From NCBI GenBank assembly GCA_018402295.1, contig JAGYJI010000004.1, forward strand, positions 22,923-86,922: DNA of 64,000 bases. Direction: 5' to 3'. The translations under genes and the position numbers were made by a program. Source of the stretch: Pontimonas sp. Lineage in GTDB: Bacteria; Actinomycetota; Actinomycetes; Actinomycetales; Microbacteriaceae. Under the pieces are notes generated by a model. The model was not told where the DNA came from, searched no databases, and saw nothing but the letters and a program-made list of their open reading frames with translations. Position 1 is the stretch's first letter; the number at the start of each line of letters is the position of its first letter. Below, in pieces: positions 1 to 9,067 of the stretch.

Positions 1-1088
1 TGCTGTCCGGAAACGGCCTGCGCATCATCGATGGCATGATCAAAGCCTTCCCCGTGGTCGGCGTGTGGATGTCCTATCTGTTCTTCGGTGACCAATTCCC
101 CGGAATGGAAGTCATTCCGCGGTTGTATGTGTTGCACATCATGCTGTTGCCCGCAATCCTGATTGCCACTTTGGCCATCCACATGGTCCTGTTGGTCGTC
201 AACAAGCACACCCAGTTCGCTGGCCCCGGTCGCACGAACGACAACGTGGTGGGCTCGCCGGTCATGCCGGTGTTTGCCGCAAAGGCTGGTGGCTTCTTCT
301 TCCTGGTGTTCGGTGTGATCATGCTGATTGCCTCGCTCTTCACCATCAACCCGATATGGAACTACGGGCCCTACGACCCCTCCCCTGTGTCAGCGGGGAC
401 ACAACCTGACTGGTATATCGGTTTTGCCGATGGGGCCCTGCGATTGGTCCCGCCGGGCTGGGAGTTTGTGCTCTTTGGCTACACCTGGGCCATGAACATT
501 CTTGCCCCAACGGTGGTTCTCATTGTGTTCCTCGGCGCCGTCGCCGTGTATCCATTCTTCGAAGCGTGGGTGACGGGCGATAAGCGCGAGCACCACATCG
601 CGGAGCGCCCCCGAAACGCCCCCACCCGCACGGCTATTGGTGCCACAGGCATCGTGTTCTACGCGGTCCTCTGGGCTGCAGCGAGCTCCGACCTCATTGC
701 CACGCACTTCAAAATGACGATCGAGGGTGTCATCAACACATTGCAGGTGCTGCTGATTCTGGCCCCTATCGCGGCGTTCATGATCACCAAGCGCACCTGT
801 CTCGCCCTGCAGCGGAAGGATCGTGAAATCGCGCTCCACGGCTACGAGAGTGGACGGATTGTTCGTTTGCCCGGTGGAGAATATGTCGAGGTTCACGAAC
901 AGCTCGATGACTATGAGCGCTGGAGACTCCTGGACTACAACGAGTACCAGCCCCTCACGGTGCGACCCAACGATGAAGGTCGAATCACGGTGGGCACCAA
1001 GTTGCGAGCGGGAGTATCTCGCTGGTTCTTTGAGGATCGGGTGCTCCCGATCGAGGCTAAAGAGCTCGAAGGCGCCGGCAAACACTAG
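1..1088 (+). CDS. qcrB: Cytochrome b subunit of the bc1 complex, 5'-truncated by the window
   Basis: Membrane subunit of the menaquinol:cytochrome c reductase, which passes electrons to the oxidase encoded next door. The reading frame is already open at base 3, so the N-terminal heme-binding helices lie outside the window and the first ATG (36) is not the start. The visible part has several hydrophobic helices and the PDWY motif (PEWY in most organisms) that forms the quinol-oxidation site, followed by GFADGALRL. A hydrophilic C-terminal tail of about 90 residues is typical of actinobacterial QcrB. It faces the cta genes on the other strand. Confidence 0.95.
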   Translation, partial: LSGNGLRIIDGMIKAFPVVGVWMSYLFFGDQFPGMEVIPRLYVLHIMLLPAILIATLAIHMVLLVVNKHTQFAGPGRTNDNVVGSPVMPVFAAKAGGFFFLVFGVIMLIASLFTINPIWNYGPYDPSPVSAGTQPDWYIGFADGALRLVPPGWEFVLFGYTWAMNILAPTVVLIVFLGAVAVYPFFEAWVTGDKREHHIAERPRNAPTRTAIGATGIVFYAVLWAAASSDLIATHFKMTIEGVINTLQVLLILAPIAAFMITKRTCLALQRKDREIALHGYESGRIVRLPGGEYVEVHEQLDDYERWRLLDYNEYQPLTVRPNDEGRITVGTKLRAGVSRWFFEDRVLPIEAKELEGAGKH

Positions 1089-1133
1089 CGGTGTGAGCCG
1101 GGTTATCGCCGAGCGGTCGATAAACCCTCAGCT

Positions 1134-1568
1134 CTAGAAGAGTCTCCGCATGTATTCGGCCTGCTGGGTGTAGCCGAGTCGGTCATAGAAGCCCCCTGCA
1201 CGCCGTGAGGCGACGGTCAACTGGGTGACACCGCCTTCTTCGCAGGCCTGCTCTACGGCTCGGACCAGAGCTGTCCCCACTCCCCTGGTCTGAAGGGTGT
1301 CATCCACCACAATCTCTTGCAGCTGGGCCGAGGGGCCATTGGTATAGAGCAGGTGAGAGATGGTGGTGAGTGCGTATCCCGCGATAACGCCGTCAACCTC
1401 GGCAACGTGCAGGAGTGACCGGGGGTGATCTGCCAGCACCTGGGGGAAAGTAGTGCGAAAAGCCTCCGCATCCACGGGCACAGCGTGGCCAAGACGCCCC
1501 ACCAACGCGAGAATTGCCTCGCTATCGGCTGTGGTAGCGAACCGGATGACGGGGGTACTAGCGGGCAA
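1134..1568 (-). CDS. GNAT family N-acetyltransferase
   Basis: Small single-domain acetyltransferase with unknown acceptor. The acetyl-CoA loop motif is visible as QTRGVGTALV, followed by the C-terminal FYDRLGY segment common in this superfamily. I place the start at a TTG (1568) preceded by a GAGG-like ribosome site, giving a protein that begins near PVIRFATTADS, as family members do. The in-frame ATG at 1610 would overlap the end of ctaF by 53 bases. It follows ctaF directly and may be cotranscribed with it. Confidence 0.8.
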   Translation of the reverse strand: MPASTPVIRFATTADSEAILALVGRLGHAVPVDAEAFRTTFPQVLADHPRSLLHVAEVDGVIAGYALTTISHLLYTNGPSAQLQEIVVDDTLQTRGVGTALVRAVEQACEEGGVTQLTVASRRAGGFYDRLGYTQQAEYMRRLF

Positions 1569-1974
1569 AATATCCTCGGTAATACTCGTAGGTCCAACCC
1601 ACGATACCAATCAAGATAAAGGGCACGGCATACAGCGAGACCCAGTAGCCAACGGCGAGGCCGAGGAACGCCACCGCGGCGCCTCCCGCGAGCATGATGG
1701 GCCACCAGCTCCACGGGCTATAAAAGCCGATTTCGGGGTCGCCCTCATCAATCTCGGCATCCAGTCGGTCTTCGGGCAGGTCTCCGCCCTGGTTCCTCAG
1801 TTGAACCTGCAGATAGAAGGCGATAAATATTGTCAGCGCCCCGCTCAGCACAATGGCCAGCGAACCCACCCACTCCACGGCACCTGAGTCGATGAGTGAC
1901 CAGATCGTGTATATGGCGGCCAGGGCAAAGAAATATGCCGTCAGGACCCACAGGAGAGCAATGTTTGTCTTCAT
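1558..1974 (-). CDS. ctaF: Cytochrome c oxidase subunit IV, actinobacterial type
   Basis: Small (138 aa) membrane subunit of the actinobacterial aa3 cytochrome c oxidase. It has two hydrophobic segments near the N-terminus and two near the C-terminus, separated by an acidic loop, which matches the CtaF family. It lies just downstream of ctaD and ctaC on the same strand, the usual order. Confidence 0.9.
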   Translation of the reverse strand: MKTNIALLWVLTAYFFALAAIYTIWSLIDSGAVEWVGSLAIVLSGALTIFIAFYLQVQLRNQGGDLPEDRLDAEIDEGDPEIGFYSPWSWWPIMLAGGAAVAFLGLAVGYWVSLYAVPFILIGIVGWTYEYYRGYFAR

Positions 1975-1985
1975 GAGTTCCTAGC

Positions 1986-3694
1986 CTATTTCGCCGCCTG
2001 TGCGGGGGCTTTCTTTTCCCGCTCAATAGCCGGCAGATCGACTTCCGGGTGGTTGAGATCAAAGGCAGGCGACTCTGACCGAATCCGAGGAATCGAGGTG
2101 AAGTTGTGGCGGGGAGGAGGACACGAGGTTGCCCACTCCAGCGAGCGACCGTAGCCCCACGGGTCGTTCACCGTCACCTTCTGCCCGTTACGAGCAGTCA
2201 GGTAGACGTTGAGGAAGAACGGAATCATCGACAGCGCCAGAAGCACCGATCCCACCGTGGAGAGCTGGTTCATCCAGGTAAAGCCATCCTCCGGGAGGTA
2301 GGTCGCGTAACGCCTGGGCATACCCATGACGCCAAGCCAGTGCTGAATCAGGAACGTCATGTGGAAGCCTACGAACAGGATCCAGAAGTGCACGTGCCCC
2401 AGGGACTCGTTGAGCATTTTCCCGGTGAACTTAGGCCACCAGAAGTAGAAGCCCGCGAACATCGCGAAGACGACTGTTCCAAACACCACATAGTGGAAGT
2501 GAGCCACCACGAAGTAGCTGTCCGAGACGTGGAAATCAAGCGGTGGGGAGGCCAGGATCACACCGGTAAGGCCACCGAACACGAAGGAGATGAGGAAGCC
2601 CAAAGCAAAGACAATGGGGTCTCAAACGTGACGGAGCCCCGCCACATGGTGCCTATCCAGTTGAATATCTTCACACCGGTGGGCACCGCTATGAGCATCG
2701 TCATCAGAGCAAAGAACGGAAGCAAGACGGAACCCGTTACATACATGTGGTGAGCCCACACGGTCATCGACAGAGCCGCAATCGCAATCGTCGCGTAGAC
2801 CAGTGTCTTGTACCCAAAGATCGGCTTACGGCTGAAGACCGGGAAAATCTCCGAGACAATTCCAAAGAAGGGCAAAGCGATGATGTACACCTCGGGGTGA
2901 CCAAAGAACCAGAACAGGTGTTGCCAGAGGATGGCCCCACCATTGGCCGCGTCATAGACATGGGAGCCAAACACCCGGTCGGAGCCCAATGCGAGCATCG
3001 CAGCCGCCAACACGGGAAACGCCAACAACACAAGAATTGAGGTGACCAGGGTGTTCCAGGTGAAAATCGGCATACGCCACATCGTCATTCCGGGAACGCG
3101 CATCGTGATGATGGTGGTGATGAAGTTCACGGCACCCAAAATGGTCCCGAAACCGCTCAAACCCAGACCAAACACCCAGAGGTTTGCCCCCAGTCCCGGC
3201 GAGAACGTCTGACTCGATAGCGGGGCATAAGCAAACCACCCAAAGGCGGCCGCGCCCTGCGGGGTCAGGAACCCGGCAACGGCAATGAGCGAACCAAAAC
3301 TAAAGAACCAGTAGGCAAGGGCGTTCAGACGCGGGAACGCGACATCGGGGGCACCAATTTGCAGGGGCATCAAGACGTTTGCGAATCCCGCAAAAAGAGG
3401 GGTGGCAAACATCAGCAACATGATGGTGCCGTGCATGGTGAAGAGCTGGTTGTACTGCTCCTTGGTGGCCACAATTTCGAGACCGGGAGCGAAGAGCTGT
3501 GCGCGGATGACCAAAGCCATCACCCCGCCGAGCAGGAAGTAGATGAACGACGTGATCAGGTACAGGTACCCAACCTTCTTGTGGTCGGTGGTGGTAATCC
3601 ACTCGACGAAGAGGTTTCCCTTGCGGGCAACTCTCGCGTTCGAGAGACCCTGCGGGGTTTCGGTGACTGAGGGACGGGGGGCCGTAGTTGTCAT
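1986..3694 (-). CDS. ctaD: Cytochrome c oxidase subunit I (frameshifted)
   Basis: Catalytic subunit of the aa3 oxidase, holding heme a, heme a3 and CuB. The N-terminal reading frame (3694-2558) contains [10 protein letters not shown] and the HHMY motif that ligate CuB. The rest (to 1986) is in another frame. The break falls after GSVTFETP: restoring one C to the run read as GGGG at 2616-2619 on the plus strand gives [15 protein letters not shown], as expected for the family. The gene is therefore probably intact and the frameshift a homopolymer error. The C-terminal tail ends in a lysine/alanine-rich stretch. Confidence 0.93.
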
Positions 3695-3700
3695 CTGCTG

Positions 3701-4561
3701 CTACTCGCTCTCACTAAATGCGCCGGATCCGGGAAGGTTCTGTAACACGTTTGCCTCAGCGCCCAGGCGTCCCACATTGCCTTGGGCTCGGAGAGCCTGA
3801 ATCTGCTGGTTGTATTCCTGCTCTGAGACCACGTGGACCTCGAAGAGCATCAGAGAGTGGTACTCACCACACAGCTCCGCACACTTGCCCCGGAACACCC
3901 CTTCTTCCTGGGGAATGAAATACCAGTAGTTGGTGCGCGCAGGAATCATGTCTTTCTTATAGAGGAAGTCAATGACCCAAAACGAGTGGATGACGTCACG
4001 CGACTCAATCTTGATTTCTACCTTCTGGTCAACCGGAAGGTAAAGCTTGGGGAGGAGCTCGGTGTCCACTCCCCCGCCAGGAATCTCTTGCCCCTGGATG
4101 CCGGAGAGGTAAACGTTTTCGTTCAAGTAGTTGAAGTCCCACGCCCAGCGCTTGCCGTAGACCTCGATCGAGACGTCAGGCTCTTCGAGCGGGGTTTCGA
4201 TGATGGTCTGATCCCGCGCAGTGAAGGCAAAGAACCCCAGAACGAGGATGAGGGGAACCACCGTATAGAAGGTCTCAATAGGCATGTTGTAGCGCAATTG
4301 GGCCGGGAGACCGGTCTGTCCGCGGCGGCGACGGTAGACCACTGACGCCCAGATAATCAGCAGCCAGGTAATCACACCCACGATGAGTAGGACAATCCAG
4401 GACACCACCCACAGATCAATGACCCGGTCGACCTGGTTCGTCAGGCCCCGCTCCGTGGGGAGCCAACCTAGGGCGCTCTGCGATGTACACCCTGCCAACA
4501 CAACGGCCAACACAGTCAGAAGTGACGCGCCCTTGAGGCCGCGCTTTAGGGTGTGGCGCAC
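3701..4561 (-). CDS. ctaC: Cytochrome c oxidase subunit II, lipoprotein
   Basis: CuA subunit of the aa3 oxidase, which accepts electrons from the bc1-bound cytochrome c. The N-terminal signal ends in the lipobox LAGC (around residue 25). Two transmembrane segments follow, then a cupredoxin domain with CAELCGEYHSLM, carrying the two Cys, His and Met of the binuclear CuA centre. The stop lies six bases before the ctaD start, so ctaC-ctaD-ctaF form one operon. Confidence 0.95.
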   Translation of the reverse strand: MRHTLKRGLKGASLLTVLAVVLAGCTSQSALGWLPTERGLTNQVDRVIDLWVVSWIVLLIVGVITWLLIIWASVVYRRRRGQTGLPAQLRYNMPIETFYTVVPLILVLGFFAFTARDQTIIETPLEEPDVSIEVYGKRWAWDFNYLNENVYLSGIQGQEIPGGGVDTELLPKLYLPVDQKVEIKIESRDVIHSFWVIDFLYKKDMIPARTNYWYFIPQEEGVFRGKCAELCGEYHSLMLFEVHVVSEQEYNQQIQALRAQGNVGRLGAEANVLQNLPGSGAFSESE

Positions 4562-4666
4562 AGGAAACCTTTCACCTCAGTCAACCAAGCTCTTAGGCCC
4601 AAGTGTACGACATCCCCCGTGCGCTCCACTCTCAGAATGGCGCGTGTGGGCGCTTTATTCAGGGGT

Positions 4667-5014
4667 TTAAGAGAAACTGTCGCCGCAGGCACAGCTGCCC
4701 TCGGCGTTGGGGTTATCGATAGTGAACCCCTGCTTCTGGATGGTGTCTTCAAAGTCGACAGTGGCACCCTCAACATAGGCAGAGCTCATCTTGTCGACCA
4801 CAAGCTCAACGCCTGAGAAGTCGCGAACAAGGTCATCCTCCATGAGGCGCTCGTCAAAAAACAGCTGGTAAATCAGTCCGGAGCAGCCCCCGGGCTGGAC
4901 GGCAACACGGAGCCGCAAGTCATCCCGACCCTCTTGTTCAAGCAGGTTGCGGACCTTGAGAGCAGCCTGATCCGTGAGCGATACGCCATGGGTTTGATTC
5001 AGAGTTTCTGACAT
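4667..5014 (-). CDS. erpA: Iron-sulfur cluster insertion protein, HesB/IscA/ErpA type
   Basis: A-type carrier (115 aa) that delivers Fe-S clusters to apoproteins. The three cluster-binding cysteines are visible, one in PGGCSGL and two in the C-terminal SCACGDSF. Length and spacing fit the family. It sits upstream of the cta operon on the same strand, with about 100 bases between them. Confidence 0.92.
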   Translation of the reverse strand: MSETLNQTHGVSLTDQAALKVRNLLEQEGRDDLRLRVAVQPGGCSGLIYQLFFDERLMEDDLVRDFSGVELVVDKMSSAYVEGATVDFEDTIQKQGFTIDNPNAEGSCACGDSFS

Positions 5015-5143
5015 TGCCGGGTCCTTTCCGCGGAGCTCTAGTGTAGCTGGCGCATTCTGAAATCAGCTGGACACGCTCTGGGAAGTGTTGCATCATCTCC
5101 CCGCTAATCTGGTGGAACACCGTTCGTTGCAGGAGAGGTACAC

Positions 5144-5686
5144 GTGGCACAGGAACTTTCACCAGGCGATGACGCCGAGGTTCACGGCAAGGGGCACCCC
5201 ACTCCTCGACGCAAGGATCGCGAAGCAGAGCTCAAGCGACCTCTGGTGTCCAATAACCGCAAAGAAGCGAGAGCCCGCCTCACCAAGGAACGTGAGAGAG
5301 CCCGCCTGGGTATGGCAAACGGTGAAGAACGGTTCCTCCCGCTGCGCGACAAGGGGCCCCAAAAGAAGTGGGTTCGAGACTACGTTGATGCGCGCTGGAA
5401 CTTTGGTGAGTTCCTCATCCCCATCATGTTTGCCGTCATCATCGCAACTTTTCTCCCGTCGCTGGCAGCTCAGTTCATCGCCATCGTCGTGCTCTGGGCA
5501 TTCTTCTTGGTCACCATCATCGATGCCTTTGTTGTGGGCGCCGGTGTGCGGAAGGGTTTGCGCGCAAAATACGGTGAGGAGAAAGTGCAAACTGGGGTGC
5601 GCTGGTATGCCGCGATGCGGGCATTGCAGATGCGCGGGCTCCGACTGCCCAAAGCGCAGGTCAAGCGAGGAGAGAAGCCGACCTAG
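5144..5686 (+). CDS. DUF3043 membrane protein
   Basis: Conserved actinobacterial protein of unknown function (180 aa). The N-terminal half is very basic and charged (PTPRRKDREAE and following). Then comes KKWVRDYVDARWNFGE, the hallmark of the family, and two hydrophobic helices around residues 100-145. The GTG start at 5144 has a strong AGGAGAGG ribosome site. It converges with pyrD and the two genes overlap by four bases at their 3' ends. Confidence 0.85.
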   Translation: MAQELSPGDDAEVHGKGHPTPRRKDREAELKRPLVSNNRKEARARLTKERERARLGMANGEERFLPLRDKGPQKKWVRDYVDARWNFGEFLIPIMFAVIIATFLPSLAAQFIAIVVLWAFFLVTIIDAFVVGAGVRKGLRAKYGEEKVQTGVRWYAAMRALQMRGLRLPKAQVKRGEKPT

Positions 5687-6708
5687 CGGCTGCCGCCCAT
5701 TTCTTCGAGGACTTTTCTGGCAAAAAACGGCCCCCGATAGACGAACCCGGTATACGCCTGAACCAGGGTGGCACCCTGCTCCAAGAGGCGTTGCGCATCG
5801 TCACCGGTGAAGACCCCGCCGACGCTGATCACGCAGTATTCCCGGGGCAGTGTTTGGCGAATCAGCGTGAGAACCTCGAGGGAGCGCTGACTCAACGGCT
5901 TTCCGGAGAGCCCTCCCTCCCCCATGGCGGAGACATCGCCGGGCGAGGTGGCCAGACCTTCTCGAGAAATTGTGGTGTTGACCGCGACGATTCCCGCGAG
6001 ACCCAGATCACACACCAACTCCACCACCTCCGCGATTGCCTCGTCGCCCAGATCCGGCGCAATCTTGACCAGAACCGGGGTGTCATCAGCGTGCTGAAGC
6101 ACCGCTGTGAGAATCGGTTCAAGAGACGACCGCTCTTGGAGACCTCGAAGACCCGGGGTGTTCGGGGAACTCACGTTCACCACGAGGTAATCCGCATACT
6201 GCGCTAGCGCCTTGGTGCAGGCGACATAGTCATCACCAGCCCTATCCTGCGGGGTTGCTTTGTTCTTGCCAATATTGACGCCAATCATCGGAAGGGTGCC
6301 CCCGCGCGCTCGCACTTTCTTCAGTCGGGCGGCGATCGCCTCCACCCCGTCGTTGTTGAACCCCATGCGGTTAATGAGTGCGAAATCATCGGGCAGGCGA
6401 AAAAGCCTGGGGGTCTCGTTTCCCGGTTGAGGCAGAGGAGTGACTGTCCCGACCTCGACGTGCCCAAAACCCAGGGTGTGAAATCCCCTGATGGCGACGG
6501 CATTCTTATCAAAACCCGCGGCTAGGCCTATCGGGGATTCAAACGCTGCACCCAGGGTCATGACCCGCATCGCCGGGGAGAGAGCCTTATCAGATCGCAG
6601 AACCAGGGAACCCAGGCGGGTGCCAGCAAATCGGACAACGAGCATTCCGAGATGGTGGGTAAATTCCGGATTGAGGCGCTTAAGTATCGAGAAAAAAGCC
6701 TCGTACAT
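5683..6708 (-). CDS. pyrD: Quinone-dependent dihydroorotate dehydrogenase (class 2)
   Basis: Oxidises dihydroorotate to orotate in pyrimidine synthesis and passes electrons to the quinone pool. The N-terminal membrane-associated extension ([19 protein letters not shown]) and the length of 341 aa mark class 2. The FMN/substrate motifs include GLAAGFDKNA, NRMGFNNDG and VNVSSPNTPGLRGLQ, the last carrying the catalytic Ser. ISVGGV and QAYTGFVYRGP lie near the end. Its ATG overlaps the nrdR stop. Confidence 0.96.
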   Translation of the reverse strand: MYEAFFSILKRLNPEFTHHLGMLVVRFAGTRLGSLVLRSDKALSPAMRVMTLGAAFESPIGLAAGFDKNAVAIRGFHTLGFGHVEVGTVTPLPQPGNETPRLFRLPDDFALINRMGFNNDGVEAIAARLKKVRARGGTLPMIGVNIGKNKATPQDRAGDDYVACTKALAQYADYLVVNVSSPNTPGLRGLQERSSLEPILTAVLQHADDTPVLVKIAPDLGDEAIAEVVELVCDLGLAGIVAVNTTISREGLATSPGDVSAMGEGGLSGKPLSQRSLEVLTLIRQTLPREYCVISVGGVFTGDDAQRLLEQGATLVQAYTGFVYRGPFFARKVLEEMGGSR

Positions 6709-7175
6709 CAGCCGTCCTCTGCCGACGATGGGCTGGAGCTCCGCAGGGCATCAATGGCCGACTCAAAATCATCCAAGCTCTCAAACCCTTGATAAACCGA
6801 GGCGAAACGGAGGTAGGCAACCTCGTCAAGTTCTCGAAGCGGCTCCAAAATTGCCAGCCCAATCTCGTTGGCGTCGACTTGGGAGGCTCCGGTCTGGCGG
6901 ATTGTCTCCTCAACGCGCTGCGCGAGCTGAGCGAGGTCCTGGTCTGTCACAGGTCGCCCCTGACAGGCCTTCTTCACACCTGAGGCGATCTTTTCCCGGG
7001 AAAAAGGCTCCGTCACACCACTGCGCTTGATCACGCTCAAACTGGCGGTTTCGAGGGTGGAGAAGCGTCGACCGCATTCGGGGCACTGTCGGCGACGTCG
7101 AATGGAGACCCCGTCATCGCTGGTGCGGGAGTCGATTACACGGCTGTCCGGATGGCGACAAAAAGGGCAATACAT
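6708..7175 (-). CDS. nrdR: Transcriptional repressor NrdR
   Basis: Nucleotide-sensing repressor of ribonucleotide reductase genes. An N-terminal zinc ribbon starts [13 protein letters not shown], with its second CxxC in [10 protein letters not shown]. An ATP-cone follows ([16 protein letters not shown]). Length is 155 aa, as usual. It overlaps pyrD by one base and lies 12 bases after hisD, so all three may be cotranscribed. I saw no clear NrdR box pair in this window. Confidence 0.95.
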   Translation of the reverse strand: MYCPFCRHPDSRVIDSRTSDDGVSIRRRRQCPECGRRFSTLETASLSVIKRSGVTEPFSREKIASGVKKACQGRPVTDQDLAQLAQRVEETIRQTGASQVDANEIGLAILEPLRELDEVAYLRFASVYQGFESLDDFESAIDALRSSSPSSAEDG

Positions 7176-7187
7176 GGTGGCCTAAGC

Positions 7188-8507
7188 CTATAGTTCGCCG
7201 GCTTCGACAAAGCGGGTTGTCACGGCATCGCCGTGCGCCGGAAGGTTTTCCGCCCGCGCAAGAGCAACAATCGACTCTGCTATCTGCCCCAACGCCGCCT
7301 TGTCGTATTCCACGACCTGCTGTGAGCGGAGGAAGGTCAGCGGTGATAACCCTGAGGTGAACTTAGCTCCACCGGCGGTGGGAAGCACGTGATTCGATCC
7401 CGCGAGGTAGTCTCCGGCGCTCACCGGAGTGTAATCACCGACAAATATCGCACCCGCATGCCGAACACCCCGGACTATCTCATCGGGGTTCTCGACCATG
7501 ATTTCCAGGTGCTCAGCGGCGAGAGCATTGGCCAGATCAACTGCCTGTGTAAGGGTGTCAACGACCACAATTGCCGATTGCTCGCCGCTCAGGGCAGCCG
7601 TCACGCGCTCGGCGTGGTGGGTCTGGGCAACCTGGCGCGTAAGCGCTGCCTCCACCCGGGTGGCAAGCTCCATCGACGTCGTAATCAGCACGGCCGAGGC
7701 CAGCTCATCGTGTTCCGCTTGTGAGACAAGGTCCGCGGCGACAAACTCGGGGTGAGCTGTCTCATCGGCGATAATTCCGATTTCGGTGGGTCCAGCCTCG
7801 GAGTCAATCCCGACCTGACCGGTCACCTGCCGTTTTGCTGCGGCGACGTATCTGTTACCTGGCCCGGTAATCACCGAGACTGGCTCCAGGTTGATGTCGG
7901 GGACACCCCAGGCGAGAGCTGCGATGGCACTTGCCCCACCGAGTGCATACACCTCCGTGATCCCCAAGAGTTCTGCGGCAGCCAGGATGGTGGGGTGGGG
8001 CAACCCCCCGCATTCTTTCTGGGCCGGTGAGACGACGACGATGTCGGGCACACCGGCCGCTTGGGCCGCTACGACGTTCATGACCACGCTTGAGGGGTAC
8101 ACAGCTTTACCACCGGGGACATAGACACCCGCACGATCGACGGGAACATAGCGGGTCGTCACTGTGCCACCGGCGTTATAGGTGGTCGTTGTGGACTGTG
8201 GAACGGCGTCCTCTGAGGCAGCACGAACGCGCCGGATTGATTCCTGCAACGCAGCTTTGACGTCTTTGTCCAACCCGGAGAGCGCTCCCTTGAGGGCCGC
8301 AGCGCTCACCCTCAGGTCGGCAACGTCAACACCGTCAAACTCGAGGGCGTGCCGTTTGAGAGCGATGGACCCCTCCTTGGCAACCTCGCTCATGAGTTCC
8401 CCGACCGTGGAATCCACTTCCGCCCTGCCCAGAGTCACTCGCGGGACAAACCCCTGAGCGTTCTTCGCGGTGAGGGCAACGCCTCGAAGATCTTCTATCC
8501 GAATCAT
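7188..8507 (-). CDS. hisD: Histidinol dehydrogenase
   Basis: Zn-dependent enzyme for the last two oxidations of histidine synthesis. The 439-aa length is standard. Family motifs are visible: GPGNRYVAAAKRQV in the NAD region, DSEAGPTEIGIIAD, and SNHVLPTAGGAKF near the active site. No other his gene is in the window. It is transcribed away from the flavin reductase gene. Confidence 0.95.
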   Translation of the reverse strand: MIRIEDLRGVALTAKNAQGFVPRVTLGRAEVDSTVGELMSEVAKEGSIALKRHALEFDGVDVADLRVSAAALKGALSGLDKDVKAALQESIRRVRAASEDAVPQSTTTTYNAGGTVTTRYVPVDRAGVYVPGGKAVYPSSVVMNVVAAQAAGVPDIVVVSPAQKECGGLPHPTILAAAELLGITEVYALGGASAIAALAWGVPDINLEPVSVITGPGNRYVAAAKRQVTGQVGIDSEAGPTEIGIIADETAHPEFVAADLVSQAEHDELASAVLITTSMELATRVEAALTRQVAQTHHAERVTAALSGEQSAIVVVDTLTQAVDLANALAAEHLEIMVENPDEIVRGVRHAGAIFVGDYTPVSAGDYLAGSNHVLPTAGGAKFTSGLSPLTFLRSQQVVEYDKAALGQIAESIVALARAENLPAHGDAVTTRFVEAGEL

Positions 8508-8556
8508 GGCTCCCCCATCGTATCTGGGGTGGGGAATAAACCCGGGGACTCTGGCT

Positions 8557-8562
8557 TAAGCT
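8557..8562 (+). promoter_or_regulatory. Putative -10 element of a leaderless transcript
   Basis: TAAGCT ends seven bases before the ATG at 8570, which would place the transcription start at or next to the start codon. No well-spaced ribosome site is present. The same geometry recurs at six other genes in this window. Confidence 0.45.
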
Positions 8563-8569
8563 AGAGGTG

Positions 8570-9067
8570 ATGACATCTTCAGACGCACTCAGCCCCTCGC
8601 AAGCCTTCCTCGAATCTTTCCGTCGCCACGGCGCGGGCATCGCAGTGGTGACACTGCGAAAGAAAGATGGGTCCCCCACGGGATTTATTGCGACGTCGCT
8701 GGCATCACTGTCGGCCAATCCCCCCATCGCCACTTTCAATATGGCCCAAACGGCAAGTTCATGGTCATCGGTTTCCATGGACACCCCCGTTCTCATTCAC
8801 CTTCTCTCGGCCGACAACCTGGAGCTAGCGAAGAAAATCGCAGGCGAGTCCGACCAGCGCTTTGACGGTGACCACTGGGAAGAGGGCCCCGGCGGGCTCC
8901 CACTCCTCACCGGTGTTCATGCCTGGATGTCCGCCACCGTCGTGGCCATCACCGAAGTCGAATTCAGCGCCATGGTGGCCGCCCGTGTCACGGGTGGGGC
9001 TCTTGGGGATCCTGCACAACCTCTGGTCTACTCGGAGCGTGACTACCAGACAGTGGCTCCGATCTAG
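8570..9067 (+). CDS. Flavin reductase domain protein
   Basis: Short FMN-binding protein (about 165 aa) of the flavin reductase-like family, which supplies reduced flavin to a partner oxygenase or acts alone. The typical N-terminal block is present (HGAGIAVVTLRKKDG...SLASLSANPP), followed by SWSSV and a conserved late HAWMSA...GALGDPAQPLVY region. The GTG three bases upstream (8567) is also possible, but the -10-like element fits the ATG at 8570 better. The 3' end overlaps the dnaE stop by four bases. Confidence 0.85.
   Translation: MTSSDALSPSQAFLESFRRHGAGIAVVTLRKKDGSPTGFIATSLASLSANPPIATFNMAQTASSWSSVSMDTPVLIHLLSADNLELAKKIAGESDQRFDGDHWEEGPGGLPLLTGVHAWMSATVVAITEVEFSAMVAARVTGGALGDPAQPLVYSERDYQTVAPI

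Noticed and set aside
390..1085. Long antisense frame inside qcrB, and many similar antisense frames across the window
   Set aside because: They are by-products of codon bias in G+C-rich genes and show no motifs, no ribosome sites and no gene-like context.
2558..2640. Programmed frameshift in ctaD
   Set aside because: No slippery heptamer or stimulatory structure was noticed, and similar one-base shifts occur in many unrelated genes of this sequence.
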